From Monarcha castaneiventris obscurior (Eukaryota > Chordata > Aves > Passeriformes > Monarchidae), in NCBI GenBank assembly GCA_026261815.1, contig JAMPIT010000894.1, positions 53,879,147-53,943,146 of the forward strand: DNA of 64,000 bases, read 5' to 3'. Positions within the stretch are counted from its first letter, which is position 1. Every line of letters begins with the position of its first letter. This document shows, one piece after another, positions 44,055-57,690 of the stretch. Under the pieces are notes generated by a model. That model saw only the letters and a list, made by a program, of their open reading frames with translations, searched no databases and had not been told where the DNA came from. The translations under genes and the position numbers were made by a program.

Positions 44055-44232
44055 AAGTTCACCAGAAAGAAAGCTATGAGTTGGAGCAGGCTACCCACAG
44101 AGGTGTGCAGAATCCATCACTGGAGTTCCTTGCAGGACAGAGCCCTGAGCAGCCTGGTCCGATCTGGAAGTTGGGCTGTGGGACCTCCTGAGGTCCCTTC
44201 TGCCCCAAGTTGTTCTGTGATTCTGTCACAGA
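44055..44232 (+). mobile_element. CR1 3' end fragment
   Basis: A sense CR1 tail: GGAGTTCCTTGCAGGACAGA diverged, GAGCAGCCTGGTC, CTTCTGCCCCAAGTTGTTCT and GTGATTCTGT. More diverged than the CR1 copies at BUB1B. Confidence 0.7.
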
Positions 44233-47200
44233 ACCCTGCAGAGCAGCCAGCCTGACTCTGCACCAGCACACACTCCCTCACTTTGGAATTCTGCTGTGTT
44301 TTTGGCACACGTCTGATTCTCCTTGGGAGATATTCTTGTCTTTAATACGTCATTCCCATGACTATCTGTGCATGCACTTAAGGGAAATCAACCCGGTTTT
44401 TGGGGAAATGAGCAGTTCCCAGTTGAGGGTGGGAATTTCAGATGGTCGATAACTGGGTCTTCCAGGGCCTTTGGCCTGGCCATGAATTTCACAGCAAAGG
44501 CTGCAAAGACACTGGAACAGACTTGTATCTGGGTTTCTCAGTCCCTATGGATTGATTTTCAAAAGCATATGTGGATGGATTGCTGAAATCTCTAGGTGCT
44601 TGTTGAACTCCAGTAGGAGTTTTACCAGAGAAGACTTTCTTGGTCAATCTTCCAACCTATACTCTGAATTTTGAATTTAAAGCATTAAAGAATGTAGAAT
44701 TGAATTAAGTTGGTTTTTTTTTTTCCATGTCAGTAAAGCTTTTTACGTTTGAGAGCTTCCTCAGTCTTTTGCAGGTGGCATGTGCCTGTTTCTGATGATT
44801 TTGCAATTTTCCTCTTCAATACTGTTTTCATTACATGGTAGGACTTTTATTTTATCAGTATTTTATCAGTACTACATGTCTGTACAGTGTATTTCAGATA
44901 AATACATCACAGCCCATAATCAGGCCTCAGAGATTTTCCAGAATATCTGAAGGGAGAGGTATGATCAAGCTTTCAAATACCACAGTCACTTAGAGCTTGA
45001 TCTCTCAAAGTACTCATAAGCATTTTTTTTAACAGTATCCTTTTCCATCTCCTTTCATATAAGATTGATTTTATTCCTGCTATCACATTAAACCCCACAC
45101 CTCTGTTTAGTACCTGTGGGTAATGGCATTGTTTCCTTTGAAACCACATACATGCTTGGGCTGCAGCCCTTGAAAGAATTCCTGATTGCACCATAATTTT
45201 GTGTGTCAGAGGAAGTTACTGCTGCTGGTAGGCTCTGTGCTGATCTTTTGGAGAAAAAAATAACATTGAAGGGTAAATCCAATGGGAAGCTCAGACAACA
45301 GATTCAATTGAAAGTTTCACAGGTCTTAATTTTGTCAGTTGTCACTTCCTTTGATTTTTTTTTTTTTTTTAAGTGAAAGTCTGGCTTTCAGCAAAAATTT
45401 ATTTAAAAGTTTAGTGGGCCATCCATTCACCCCAAATCTGGTACCAGTTCTCCTTTTGACTCCATAATGATTCAGAAAATTTATGGCCATTCCTTTTGAA
45501 CTTTTTCTGATCTCAGTGGTAGTTCTGATGAAACTTAAAAGGCTATGCTTTGGACAAAGAAAACCTTTTTATAGATCTCATCAGATTGGTTTCATTGTGG
45601 GAAAGATGTATTAATTGGAAATAGATTCCATTAGGGAAAGTAAGATCAAAGCCTACACCCTTTATGCAAGTTCTGACTGATGTTCTTCTGCCCAGTCTCA
45701 GATAATCATCCCTTCCTAGTTTCTGTGTGAACAACAATACAATGATTTTGTTTTACTTTGGATCAGGTTATACACAGGCTGTTCAGCCCTCACTAACTGT
45801 TGTTAATTTATCTGATGGGTTTGTAGCTTTGTAATGAAATGTTGCATTTTGCTGTAGGGTCCTTTTGTGCAGCTCTTGGTGTGCTGCAGTGCCTTCCAGT
45901 CCCCCTTAAGGTATGCAGTTACCAAAAAAATAGAGCAGAAGCATCTGGGTCCTCCCTGTGGCACTTCAGGAGCCTATACAAGAGTTACATACTAAACAGC
46001 TTTTTGTTTCTGTTTTCCTTGAGCATTTGCACAGTGGAGAAAGGTATCCTAGAGCCCACCTGCTGCTTTGAAGGTGGCATTTTGGATTATCATTGTAATT
46101 ATTCTTTTACCTTCTGATGTTTTTGTACTTCTGATTTGGAGGGAGTGATACCATTTTCTTCTCCATCAGATGTGGGAAGAAGAATTTTTTGCTGTATAAC
46201 ATGGTGCAATGTGCAGCAACTCTGCAGTCAGGGAGCTGGGAGCCTCAGCTATTGCTGTGCAGCAGATCTCTCCTAATTCATCTTTACTTCATTGAAATAA
46301 TTATTTCATATTATGATTGGACCCCATTCTCAAACGAATGTATGTTATAGAATACTTGATACATCAGGCTTCCTTTGGAAAAAAACCAGGATATCCCATT
46401 TTCTTGAGAGAAATAGACACTAACTCTTCCTCTGCTGTTATGGATCAGCAGAGGTGTCTAATAGGTGAGTTTCCTTGGGATTGATGAAGGGCTGTGGAGA
46501 AATGTCTTGACTGCAATTGTATTTCTATAGCCTTTCCCAGCCATGGCTGTAGGAAAAAAGCTGTTAATTTCCTTTTTCCCTGGAGTTCTCTGGGAGAGGA
46601 AGGTGACTGTAAGTCTGGCTGTGTGGCTTTTGAGAAATAAGTCAGCATAGTCTTGGGGTGGCACAACATGTTTTTCTCAGAATATGGATGACAGTGTCCA
46701 AAACTTAAACAAGATTTCAGAAAAAAACATGTCTACTTATTTTCAAACTCTGTTAGAAGGTGACAGATTGAGTGTAATGGGATGAAGCTGAGGAGAAGAG
46801 ATTATATTAAATGTCAGAAATAAACCTCTGTTCTATTTTGGAGTGGTTTCCCATGGGAAGTGTGGGATGCTTCATATCTTTGAAGTTGTGTTTAAAATGA
46901 GACAGGGCTGGAAAACACAGTACAGTACAGTAAATGAGTAATGCATCCTGCCCTAGGCAAGAGAAGAAAAACAGGCCTGCTTGGTGCTTTCCAAAACTGA
47001 TTTCTCACATATTATAAAATGAATTAAACAGTTTTTCAGGAATAAAAATACTTTATTTGAAAAGATATGCTGCATCTACTCACAGAATGTGTTTTGAAGT
47101 TTTCTTCTTTGCAGCTGTAATTTAGCCTTATCAGCCATTCCATAAAATCCAAATGTCATTAAATGTTGTTGTAGTGTCACTTGGAATATTACCCAGCAAA

Positions 47201-48300
47201 CAAGATTTTATCTGTGGAAAATCTGATTTTTAGTTTTTGGAAGATATGGAAAAAAATTGTGTCAGGCATTCCTTTCATTTACAGTCCCAGCTGAGTCAAC
47301 AGGAGCTGGCAGTTGCTGCCAGTGGGATGTTGGCTCACAAATATGAATTGTCTGGCCAGTCATGGCAAATCTCCTCTGCCTGTTTGAGAGCCCTGGGCCC
47401 AGACTTTGCTGCTGTCTTTCTGTGGTTGTGTTTCTGCTCTTACATAAACCCTTGACTGCTTTGGTGTAGCTCTGTGACTGCCCACGCACATCTTAGAGCT
47501 TTGGGTAGGACAGGAGATTTTGGAATTGCTGCATTGCCTAAAAACCTTCAAATTTAAAATATCAGGGATATATCTTCTTAAATGGTATAAACTTATCTTG
47601 GTTGTATCAGGCAGAGCAGGTTAGACTTGACTCATGGGAATCCTTTCTGTTCTGTCCAGACCTTGAACATAGCATGCTACTTCACAGCACTTTATAGCAT
47701 CCTCCTTTTTTGTGCCTTCCTGTTTATTTTCTGTCCTTCACCTCGAGGGCAGGTGTTTTTCAAAGCATATTCACTTTGTTAAGATCTATGTGCAAATGTA
47801 AAATGTTATTTGTACTTCATGCTCACTCTTTTTAGACTTCCTAATTACACGGGGCAATCAAAATGAGTGAAGGCAGAGGCTTTAACCAATACTTATCTTG
47901 GCAATAAAAATGTATTGCATCAATCCTATTAAAAATAAATAGTAAAGGTGAGCTGGCTGAATTTGACATCAATAAGATTAACTTAGTCTGACCCAGAAAG
48001 GCAATCAGTAGAGAAATAGCACTTCATCAAAATATAAATGGGCAGTAGAATTAAAAACAAGCATAATTTGGCACCTGATTGAGCCAGACTTCCTGTTATG
48101 TTCCTGGCTTTTACTTTAGCCTTATTTTAATAGTTTGTATCCAGAACTTCTGGTGTTCATTCTGCTAGGTGAATGCAGTTGTGGCTCAGTGTGTTTTCCC
48201 AAAGATTCCATGAAATAAGCCTTTTCAGCTTTTATCTGCTTTCCAAACATCCAAAATAGAGCAGTTGTGTGACTATGCCATGCTTTTGTGGTGATAGGTA
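44233..48300. other. AT-rich intergenic sequence
   Basis: Nothing recognised apart from short A/T runs. Confidence 0.6.
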
Positions 48301-48339
48301 TTGGATGATTTTTTGTTTTTATACCTCCCACTGGCATAG

Positions 48340-48522
48340 AACAACAGATGCCTTCAAGGTTGATAGAACTGAGGTAGCAAACACCCCAGCACAGCGTGTT
48401 CCTGGGTTAATAGAAAGGCCAGTGACTCTCACACCCCAACAAGTCACACCCTGCTCTTCACACCACGGGGTGCCTGACCCTGATGATGGTGCAGAGAACA
48501 GCAGCAAAAAACGAATGGAGAG
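48340..48522 (+). CDS. Candidate exon, unknown gene
   Basis: Open frame encoding TTDAFKVDRTEVANTPAQRV, then IERPVTLTPQQVTP, then PDDGAENSSKKRMER, with donor AGAG/GTGAGG. A T-rich tract and TAG at 48337-48339 (or ACAG at 48347) could be the acceptor. Composition is protein-like (charged, proline and threonine rich), but I recognise no family. The phase at the end (2) would fit the candidate exon at 59990. It could equally be chance or non-coding. Confidence 0.25.
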
Positions 48523-48754
48523 GTGAGGTGTCAGACTGGCAAAGGTGCATCTTGCTGTAATGTTACCTTTTCTTCTGACTGGGGTTGCCTGTGATTGAAA
48601 AGGCAGTAAAAAAAAAATGTTTTGTTTGCAAGGTGGTATTTTTTGTTATATCGAATGACACACAGTAAGATGTTCATATTTCACTCAAAACCAGTAGCTA
48701 GTGTGAGGGACTGCGAGTATGTAAATGCATTGACCTCTGTTATATGGCATATAT

Positions 48755-48775
48755 ATATATATACTTTCTGTGTAT
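48755..48775. repeat. (TA)n microsatellite
   Basis: ATATATATATATA run in AT-rich DNA. Confidence 0.8.
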
Positions 48776-48984
48776 ACACATCTGTGATGTGCTCATGATA
48801 TGTTTGTGTATCATTGAAGATAAAAAAAAAGTCTTAATACAATTAATGTGCAAAATACCCAGTTCATAAATCACTGCACATATTATGGCTCTTGCTTGGA
48901 GGGTTAATTTATACACCCTGTACAAAACATCAGCAAGCACATTTAAAACTTCTAATCAGAATTAATTCAAGATCTCGAATGCTG

Positions 48985-49415
48985 TGTTCAGGTGGGCCCC
49001 TCATTACAAGGAAGACATGGAGGTGTTGGAGCTGCTGCACGGTCTGGAGCACATGAGGAGCAGCTGGGGGTGTTCAGCCTGGAGAAAAGGAGGCTCAGGG
49101 GTCACTTTATCCCTCTCCACAACTGCCTGAAAGGAGGGTGTAGCCAGGTGGGAGTCAGAATCTTCTCCCAGGAAACAAGAGACAGGACAAGAGGAAACAG
49201 CCTCAAATGGGGAGATTTAGATGGAATATTAAGCTGTTTGCCAAGCACTGGAACTGTGCTGCCCAGGGAAGTGATTGTCACCGTCCCTGGAGATATTTAA
49301 TAGAGGTACAGACGTGGCCCTCGGGTTCACAGTTTAGTGGTGGACTTGGCAGTGTTGGGTTCACAGTTGAACTCAATGGTCTTAAAGATCTTTTCCAGAC
49401 TTTTAGGTTTTTGTC
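48985..49415 (+). mobile_element. CR1 3' end fragment
   Basis: A sense CR1: GGAGAAAAGGAGGCTCAGGG, then AGCACTGGAACTGTGCTGCC, GTCCCTGGAGATATTTAATA and CAATGGTCTTAAAGATCTTT. About 430 bases, more diverged than the copies in BUB1B. Confidence 0.8.
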
Positions 49416-51357
49416 TTTGCCTTGGGTTATAGGGGTTTGGAACATACTATTTTGTAAATAAAAAAAAGAATTCAATGTCTCCTTTTTACATGATTAAAGT
49501 TACCATGAATATCTGAAAATATGATTAAATTCCTCTTTTGAAGACTTTTAGTCTTCTGGGCCTCTGACACTGTAAAATCTTGATGTTCTTTGAGCCAGCA
49601 GATCCAGATATTTTTCCTGGATTGCTGACTTTGTAAAGATTTTTTTTCCCTTTAAAGTTTTTTTTTTTTTGTCTGAGGACCATACTATCAGATAGGCAAA
49701 AGATGAACCAGGCAAAACCTTCTAAACTTAATAGTATTAGAATTAGATAAGTCTGTGGGATATTGTCTTTCATGCTATTTGCTGAAGGCTCAGACATTCT
49801 AATTGATCTCTCTGAACTCTGTCCTGTTTCTTTATGAGCCCATGCTGTGATACTGAATTGATGGAAGACTCGTTAATTTGTTTCAATGAAGAAAGTAATT
49901 AAAGAAATTAAAATTTAACTAAGGGGAAAAAGTTAAAATTGGAGAAATTAATGACGTTTTCTGAATGTGTGAACACACTGCAAAAAATCCTTTTTATACA
50001 TAAAATGGAAAGAGTAGAGGTTAATTTTGCAAAGCTGTAGCTCAATGTAGAATTTTCTATTAAATTTTATCTGATGTTCTGCTTTATAACAGTTTTCTGT
50101 GACCTTCCAGGAAAATACTGTCTGGCAGGAGTGTTTAGACAAACCTTGATCTGGCCAAATAATAACATGTTTATCCAACACTGCTTTCTTGTTCAGCAAC
50201 TAATTTGGAAAGATTTTGGTGAGCTCAACAGAAAATAGAAACAGTGCATTTTATCATGAGGAAGAGAGCTGGAATATTGCTTCGTAATTACTGAATGCAC
50301 TGAAATATATTTGGGTTTTTAGAGGAAAATAGATTCTGTTATGATTTATGTTAAATCTGCCATTGGCCTAGAAGGGGGTTTTAGGAGTTTATCCACTATT
50401 CTTCATGAGTGCTTTTACCAGATGATGGGTTTTGGATTACTGGCTCTTTGTTACAATGTAAATCTTAACAAGAAACTGCCAAAATAAGAAACAAAGGACA
50501 ATCTGATATTTGTCTTCTGAATTATGTGAGGCTGGTACAAGGGCTTGTTATGAGCTACAGGGATCTTCACTTCTAGTCCAGGATGTGGGACAGTTTGGCC
50601 ATGAATTCTGGATAGGCCTTGTTAAATGAATTTATTTCCTCTGTGGAAGTTCTCCTGAGCCAATAATGATGCTGTTTGCAATATAACTGACTGTCATGAG
50701 AAATAGAAATCTGCTTAGCCATCAATTATGATGAAATTGCCCATAAAAAGAATAAAAAAAACCTAGGTAACTTTTTGATGTATTTTGATATATTTTGAAA
50801 ATATCCTGAATCTCTTATTTGCTTACTTAGGAAGTATCAGAAATGGGTTCCATATCCTGTGCTAATTCAGTCTCTGAATTAGTGCTTTCAAAAACTGATT
50901 TGAGGGAATTTGCTCTTTTTTTTTGCATCTGTGTGGCTCTATATGGAACGTGGATCATTAAATTTGATGGGCACATTAACGACACATTAGGGTTAGAGAT
51001 AAACATCCATCGTTACTGGATGTCTTTTGAGAGAAATGTTGCATAAATGCTGCTCACTCTTCTGTTAAACTGGAGGTGCTTACCAACTGTGCCAAAATGG
51101 ATTCTTAACCATCATGGTTATCTGTCATGTTTTCAAGTGGAAAGCTGTTATGAAATATGGAACTTGGACAGATTTACAAAAAAAGTGATTCCAGAGTGAG
51201 CACGGATGTGTTCCCTGTGCTGTTTTATATTGAGGATAATAATTGTCAGAATAAATCATAGAATAGCCTCAGAGCTGGTACAATATACAGGGAGGGGCTC
51301 TATGGACAGGATCAAGACTGGGAAAAGATTGTAGAAACGAGACGAAAACTGAAGCTG
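49416..51357. other. AT-rich intergenic sequence
   Basis: No feature recognised. Confidence 0.6.
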
Positions 51358-51358
51358 A

Positions 51359-51360
51359 TT

Positions 51361-51431
<71 letters not shown>

Positions 51432-51433
51432 TT
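51359..51433. repeat. (TTTA)n microsatellite, about 19 units
   Basis: An uninterrupted TTTA run of about 75 bases, likely polymorphic in length. Confidence 0.97.
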
Positions 51434-54400
51434 ATTACTGTGGTTTTATTTTACCCTGATTATTTTGTGAGAATGAAGTGAGATCTCACTTCGGAAGGCA
51501 CTTTGGTTATCAGGAAAAAAATGTTTTGTGCAAGTCGTCTTTATACGAACAGGAAAAATCTTGGCTGACATTTTCTGAAATTTTGTGCTAACAGAAAGGA
51601 CCAATCCTGAGATGAAGATTTTATCCCTGTATTTGAGGTTAATTCGAACTGTGGGAGCTCATCAAGTGCTGTAAACCAGTTTGAGCTGCATGTTTGAAAA
51701 GCAGTACCAAAACAAGTAATTCCAAATATAAAGGGGTAATCAGTAGCCTGGTTGTATGGTAGGCATGTCAGAAGGGGACAGAATTTTCTTAAATTTATGT
51801 ACTGATGAGTCATTCCCTTTGAGAGTTATGTAATTTGATTACAGAGCACATAAACATTGGGAAATTTTCTTAAAATCATTTGAAGGCAGAGAGTACCTCT
51901 TGAACAGTTTTACCCACAGGTTTCACCTACTATAGCTCATATTTATTGCACATCATTTAACTTGATCATTGAGCAACTGATTGAAATTGTAGGGGAAATT
52001 TTCTGAAGCAATGAACTAGTCATTGTGAACAATTCTGACAATGTTAAGGCCCTGAATAAATGATCTTTATCAAATGAATCTTTATCAGCCAGTTCTCATG
52101 TCTTTATATAACTGAACCATTTTTCAAGTGGTCTGGGGTATGGGGTGGAGAAGTTAAGAAATCATTTGAGTTTTTATCTTTTATTTTGGTTATTGTCCTT
52201 ATTGTCCAGGCAGAGCTCAGACTTTGGTGAACTCAATGTGCTTGCACAAATTTTTGTCTCAAATCTTTTGAATGGTTGGCCTTGGTAAACAATTCCATAT
52301 GGAAAGAACTTGAGATCTGTGCTCCTGATCTACTGCAGCCAGTGGATATCAGTGCACTGGGAAAGAGGTGAGTGGTGCAGAGCTGGCTGTAAAACAACCC
52401 ACAGTACAGACAGAGTGGGTACAGCAAATGCAGAACAGGTGAGCCTTCGAAGTGGTGGGATTTTTCAGTTACTAGGCAGCTTGGTGATGGATTTAAAGGA
52501 TGAGAAGATATTTGCATAAACAGAAGCATTAGATGGCACTGGAAATGAAAAACCACTGTAATAAAGTCAGCAAGTGACAAGCTGATTTGGTTACAAAAGT
52601 GATTTAGTTCTTGGGAGAGGGAAGGGGTCTTTGGATCAACCTGAGGATGACCACATAAGCAAAGAGCAGTGATTTTTCTTCACCTGTCCCCAGTGAAATC
52701 CCCTGAAAGGATTGCTTTGTCTTAGTAGGACAGTGTTCATCACAACATATAAAAAGCTTCTGACAGCTCAATTGCAACACTGGCCCAGGATAGTAAATTT
52801 CTAATCCCTGTTCAGGTTCCTTATCTATCATCTTCAATAATATGGTATTTGAGCAGCCCAACAAGTGTTGTAACTCCAAGAGTGAACAAGTCTTGTTACA
52901 CTCATGCAAACAAACTGGCATATTGTTTTAGAAAACAATTGTTCATGGCAGTTGTCATCCAAAATAATAGGGACTCACCATTTCTTGCATTACCAGAAGG
53001 TGTGGCTTGGAAGCAGCAGCTTTTGCTGACTTTTGAACTGGAAATAATTGTCTTGCTCTTGCACAATTTACCATAATGGCTGAATCTGTGTATTAAACAC
53101 GTATGGGATGGGGTAAATGTGAATTATCATTAAGCTTTTTATCCTACTAACTTTATCCTATGATCTTTAAAATTACATTTTCCCTAGACTGTTTTCTTTG
53201 TGATCAGCATCTATCTCTTTTTCTAAACAGTTTTGTTTGTCTCATTAGTATCTGAATTCCCTAAGTCTTCCAACTTTAAGGAAATAATATTTTTTCAATT
53301 CAACTTGAACAAGCGTAGTCTCTTGACATTTAAAAGAAAAATGCATCTTTATCCTGCACACCTGATCCATGAGGAGAATAAATAATTGTTCAATAGAGTA
53401 ATGCTTTGCTCATATATTGTATTGAATCTTGCAGAATTAGTTCTGCAAGCAGTGGCTACTGATGCTGTGAGAATAGCCAAAAACCCTGCATGGTTTGTCT
53501 GTAGGCTAATGATTACGTTAAAAAATGTATAGTAAATTTCACAGCCACGTAGTTTACTGAATTTGAGTAGGCTTTAAGCACAGAAAAAGGAAGCATTTGT
53601 GGCTTATTTGTAAAGTAAAACTCAGGTAAATAGCACTGACAAAGTAATGATTTCCCTTCTGTCACAATAGGAGAAGATAATATGTGCTGAAGATTAATAA
53701 ATACATTGATTAAAACCAGCCTGGGCAATTCAGTCCTAGTCCCTCTAGTCCCTCTAGTAACTGCTATTGCATTTTTCATACTCACAGCTTTAATTACTAG
53801 AGTTTAAAATGTAGCAGAAGTTTTTGGAAAGGAAGAAGTACTGATGGCTTGCCCTTGCAAGATAGTAATTTATGCATTTTTAATTCAGGGACTTATTTCC
53901 CAATATAGCTCAGATAATGTTTTATGACCTGGAAAAATGGGTGTTTGGGGATATGCAAATCAGTGAAGTCCAAATGGACAGTCAGAGACTGTACAAAGTA
54001 AATCCAATCTTGAAAGCTATGTAAAAATGAGAGATTCCACTGCAGAAACTGGAGGATAAATAGAGAGAAGTAAACAGCCTACATGAGCAAGATGATAATT
54101 GTATTGAAAAGCTAAAGGTAGAATAGATTTGTGTAAAGCATAATACTGTTTAGCTAATTAGAAGTAAAAATTAGGTCTGTAGTTTGTCATGAGAACAAAG
54201 ACTAGTTAACCAACAAGGCTGACACCCTATTTCTAAGAGGAGATATTGCTGAAGTAGGAGACATGAAACCACAGTAACTGTGAATTAGGTAATTCTGGAC
54301 TGTGAAAGGCTTTTGTCTATTTGGAATCTATTCCCTGCTGCCTGACAGGTTTCTAACCCTGTACCGAAAAAATAATTGTGGAACATGAAGGTGGCTAGAG

Positions 54401-57271
54401 CATTGCAACCCCCTTTTAACTCAATGAAAAATCTGAAGTCTAAGCTCTGGGTAATACATCTAGATAAATGGGCTACTTTAGTCAGGTAGAAGGCCATACT
54501 TCTTGGAATTTGTAAAAATAAACTCTCCCAAGGATAATGAAATTAGAAATTAAGAAGGATTTATAGGATCTAGTGCAATGCATAGTCACAAGCTTAAGGA
54601 CTGTGTCTCTCATAGCTGCTTTAAGCCTGATGAACTTTAATGGGTGTACCAGAGGAACAGGACAGAGCATATGTAAGAGAATAAAATGTGATTGTTGGGG
54701 GGAGGTGGGTTATTTAGCAGTAATAAATCTAGTACTAGTTGGTTGATTAGCCTGCTTGTCTGTGTCATTGGAAGAGATGCAACTGAGCTTCTACTGATTC
54801 AGAGGGTTTTTTTCATCCAGATCTCTATATTCAGAGACTGAGTATATTCCATAGAAAATGTTTATGTTTTTTAAAGATATTTAAGTAGTAAAGAATACTC
54901 ATTAGGAAATGAAAAATTCAGAATTTGAGTTATTGCATTTTGACCTGTGTTCTCCAGGAGAAACTGAAGGAACACTAAATGAGCCAATTAAAAAAATACA
55001 ATAAGTACCTACACCTCTTGTCAGCTTAAATCTTACTTTGATGATGCATATTTTTTTTCCCTCTGGTACTCTGAGATATTTATATTTGAAGAAGAAAATA
55101 AATTGTTGATTGTGGCAATAAAATAGTGAAACTGAGTGCACATGAAGTGTACAAAACAGAGTGCAGTGTATCCTTTTGAGGAGCTTGGTGCCATCTTCTT
55201 GATGACCTTCTTGATGACATGTGTGTTCATCTGATGTGGAGATGATTTGAACTGTTTGATTTAATCCACAAGATTAATTTGTTGAGCACAGTGCTTGAGG
55301 CAGCAGAGAAAGGAAATAGTTCAAATACCTGATTTTGAATATTTCTGCTACTGTCTGTGCCCTTGGATTGGAAGGATAAAGGTCACACATTGAAAAAAAT
55401 CAGTGGAAGTACGAGCTGGGAGAACGCTGATCTTTCTTTACTGCTTAAAATGAAAACACAAATGAGAGCAGCCAACACCACTATTGATGCAAACAGTTTT
55501 ACTGAAATGGCTTGAAACCATGGCTCACCAGGTGAGCATTAGAGAACTGGCAAATAAGCTGCTCTGGTGTCCTTTTTTGTTTCCAAAGCTCATAGTGCAG
55601 TCTGATGGTTTGCTAACTGAACATTGCTCCCAGGTGTGCTCACCCCCTCTCTGACCATGGTTTGTGTTCCTCTGAATAGGTCATGAGACACTAAACTCTC
55701 CTCTATTACGGTGTAAGATGGTGCTTTAGCACTAATTTACTCAAACTCTGCCAAGTTAATAGTGTACAAATAGCTGTAAATAATTAGGTAAATAGGGGTA
55801 TATTTGCTAATGCAGTGTTCAGTAGACTGCTGGGTGGGTGCAGCTGGTGGGGCCTCAATCTTCTTTCTGGAAAACAAAAAATGTTCAAATCCTGATTTGA
55901 AGGTGGATGCAATAGATGAGATTCATCATTTATAGCTATAATCAGAAGCCACAGAAATGCCTTGGAATAAAAGTCTGGACTTTACATGGACATGTCAACC
56001 CATGGGTGATTCCTTGTTATATGGATATAAATGGATATGAATTATAATTTGCATGATTGAGTTGTTGTTTCATGTTTTGAAGACAAAGTTAGCAGTTGTG
56101 AAAGATGCTACTAGGGTAAACAGCCAACACTGAAGTATATTTATATGAATCTTATAAATCTTTTCTGTCCTGTTTTACATATGTATTTCTTGTCACTGAG
56201 GCACAGCCAAGATAATTAACTTCTGCTGTTGAGAGAGCAGAAGTTGATCTTGGTACTTGAAAATCTTGCTGCATAAGGCTGCTCAATGAGCTGTCTCAGG
56301 TAGCTGCTTGTAAAATATTGCAAAAGCAAACTGTAACAAATCAGAGAGAATCTTTCCGACAGCAGCCAGGGATTAATAGCTCATCTTTGGAGAAGAAAAC
56401 ACTGGAAAAAGGTTTCTGATTTGAGAGATATACACTTCATTGTGGTGCTTCCAGGTTCACAAAGCAAGACTTGTTAGAATTTACACAATCAGTGTACTTC
56501 TCTGCAGTTTCCTCGGCTTCTGTGTTTGCTACTTCATAAAAAGTGTATTCATGAGATGAATAGTTTTATACTTTCTGCACAGAGAAACCAGACGAATAAG
56601 CTTTGATTTTCATCCTCAGTGACTGAGAGAGAAGGCAGAACGACTCTGTTAGCATCTTTCACTCCCAGCTTTGTTTGCAAGCTCAGTCACACTTTTTCCC
56701 TCTGGTTGTCCTCTAGTTCTTCATAGCTATGAGGAGGGCTTAGAGGTTTACATGTAGATATCTGTTTGTACTTGGTGCACCATTTCATCTTTCAAGAGCA
56801 AAAAAGACCAAATCTTGTCCAGACATATATTTGGTCCTTACACATCAAATCATAAAAATAAAACCAACATGCTGTGGGAATTTCAAGGTGGAGTCTAGAC
56901 TGATTTGTTTATGTGTATATGCTATAACTACGTCTTTACATCTTCCCTTCAAAAAGATCTTGCATACGGAGTGGATTTTTTTTTTTTTCCTGTGGAAAAA
57001 TCCTGACTTTCCTATACAAAGGAATTTAAAATGCTTATGAAATCCTTAAAGTCTTCCAGAGCAGAATAAAACAGGCTTGGAAATGTTCTCTATATATTCT
57101 TACTGGGAGTGAACTGCCTAAAAAAAATCACACGGTTTTTCTAACATACCAAATCTAAAAACTTAAAAAAAAATCATTGACTTTGAATGATAATACATTG
57201 TTTAATACAAATAAACAATTACTAGGAACTTTTTGGCATACAGGAACAGTCCAATCGTTGCAAAAGGTAGG
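51434..57271. other. AT-rich intergenic sequence
   Basis: No exon or element I can support. Confidence 0.6.
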
Positions 57272-57690
57272 TGTGCTGGTTTCAGCTGGGGTAGAGTTAA
57301 TTTTGTTCCTGGTGGCTGGTTTGGGGCTGTGTTTTGGGTTTGTGCTGAACACAGGGCTGATAACACAGAGATGTTTTTGTTATTGCTGAGCAGGGCTTGC
57401 ACAGAGCCAAGGCCTTCTCTGCTTTTTGTAAAGCCACGCTGGTGAGGGAGCTGGGGGTGCCTGGGAGGGTGGGAGGAGACACAGCCAGGACAGGTGACCC
57501 CAACTGACCACAGGGAGATTCCAGACCATGGGACTTCATGCTCAGTATATAAAGTGGCGGATGAAGGATGAGAGGACGTTTGGAGTGATGGCATTTGTCT
57601 TCCCAAGTCCCAAGTGTGATGGGGCTCTGCCCTCCTGGAGAAAGCTGAACCTGCCTGCCCATGGGAAGCAGGGAATTAATGCCTTGAGTA
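57272..57690 (+). mobile_element. ERVL-type avian LTR, 3' truncated
   Basis: It starts TGTGCTGGTTTCAGCTGGGG, continues AGAGTTAATTTTGTTCCTGG, has a TATATAAAG box at about 57545, and GTTTGGAGTGATGGCATTTG then CTTCCCAAGT after it. This matches a common avian LTR family as I know it. The normal 3' part with the polyadenylation signal is missing after about 57690. Confidence 0.75.
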
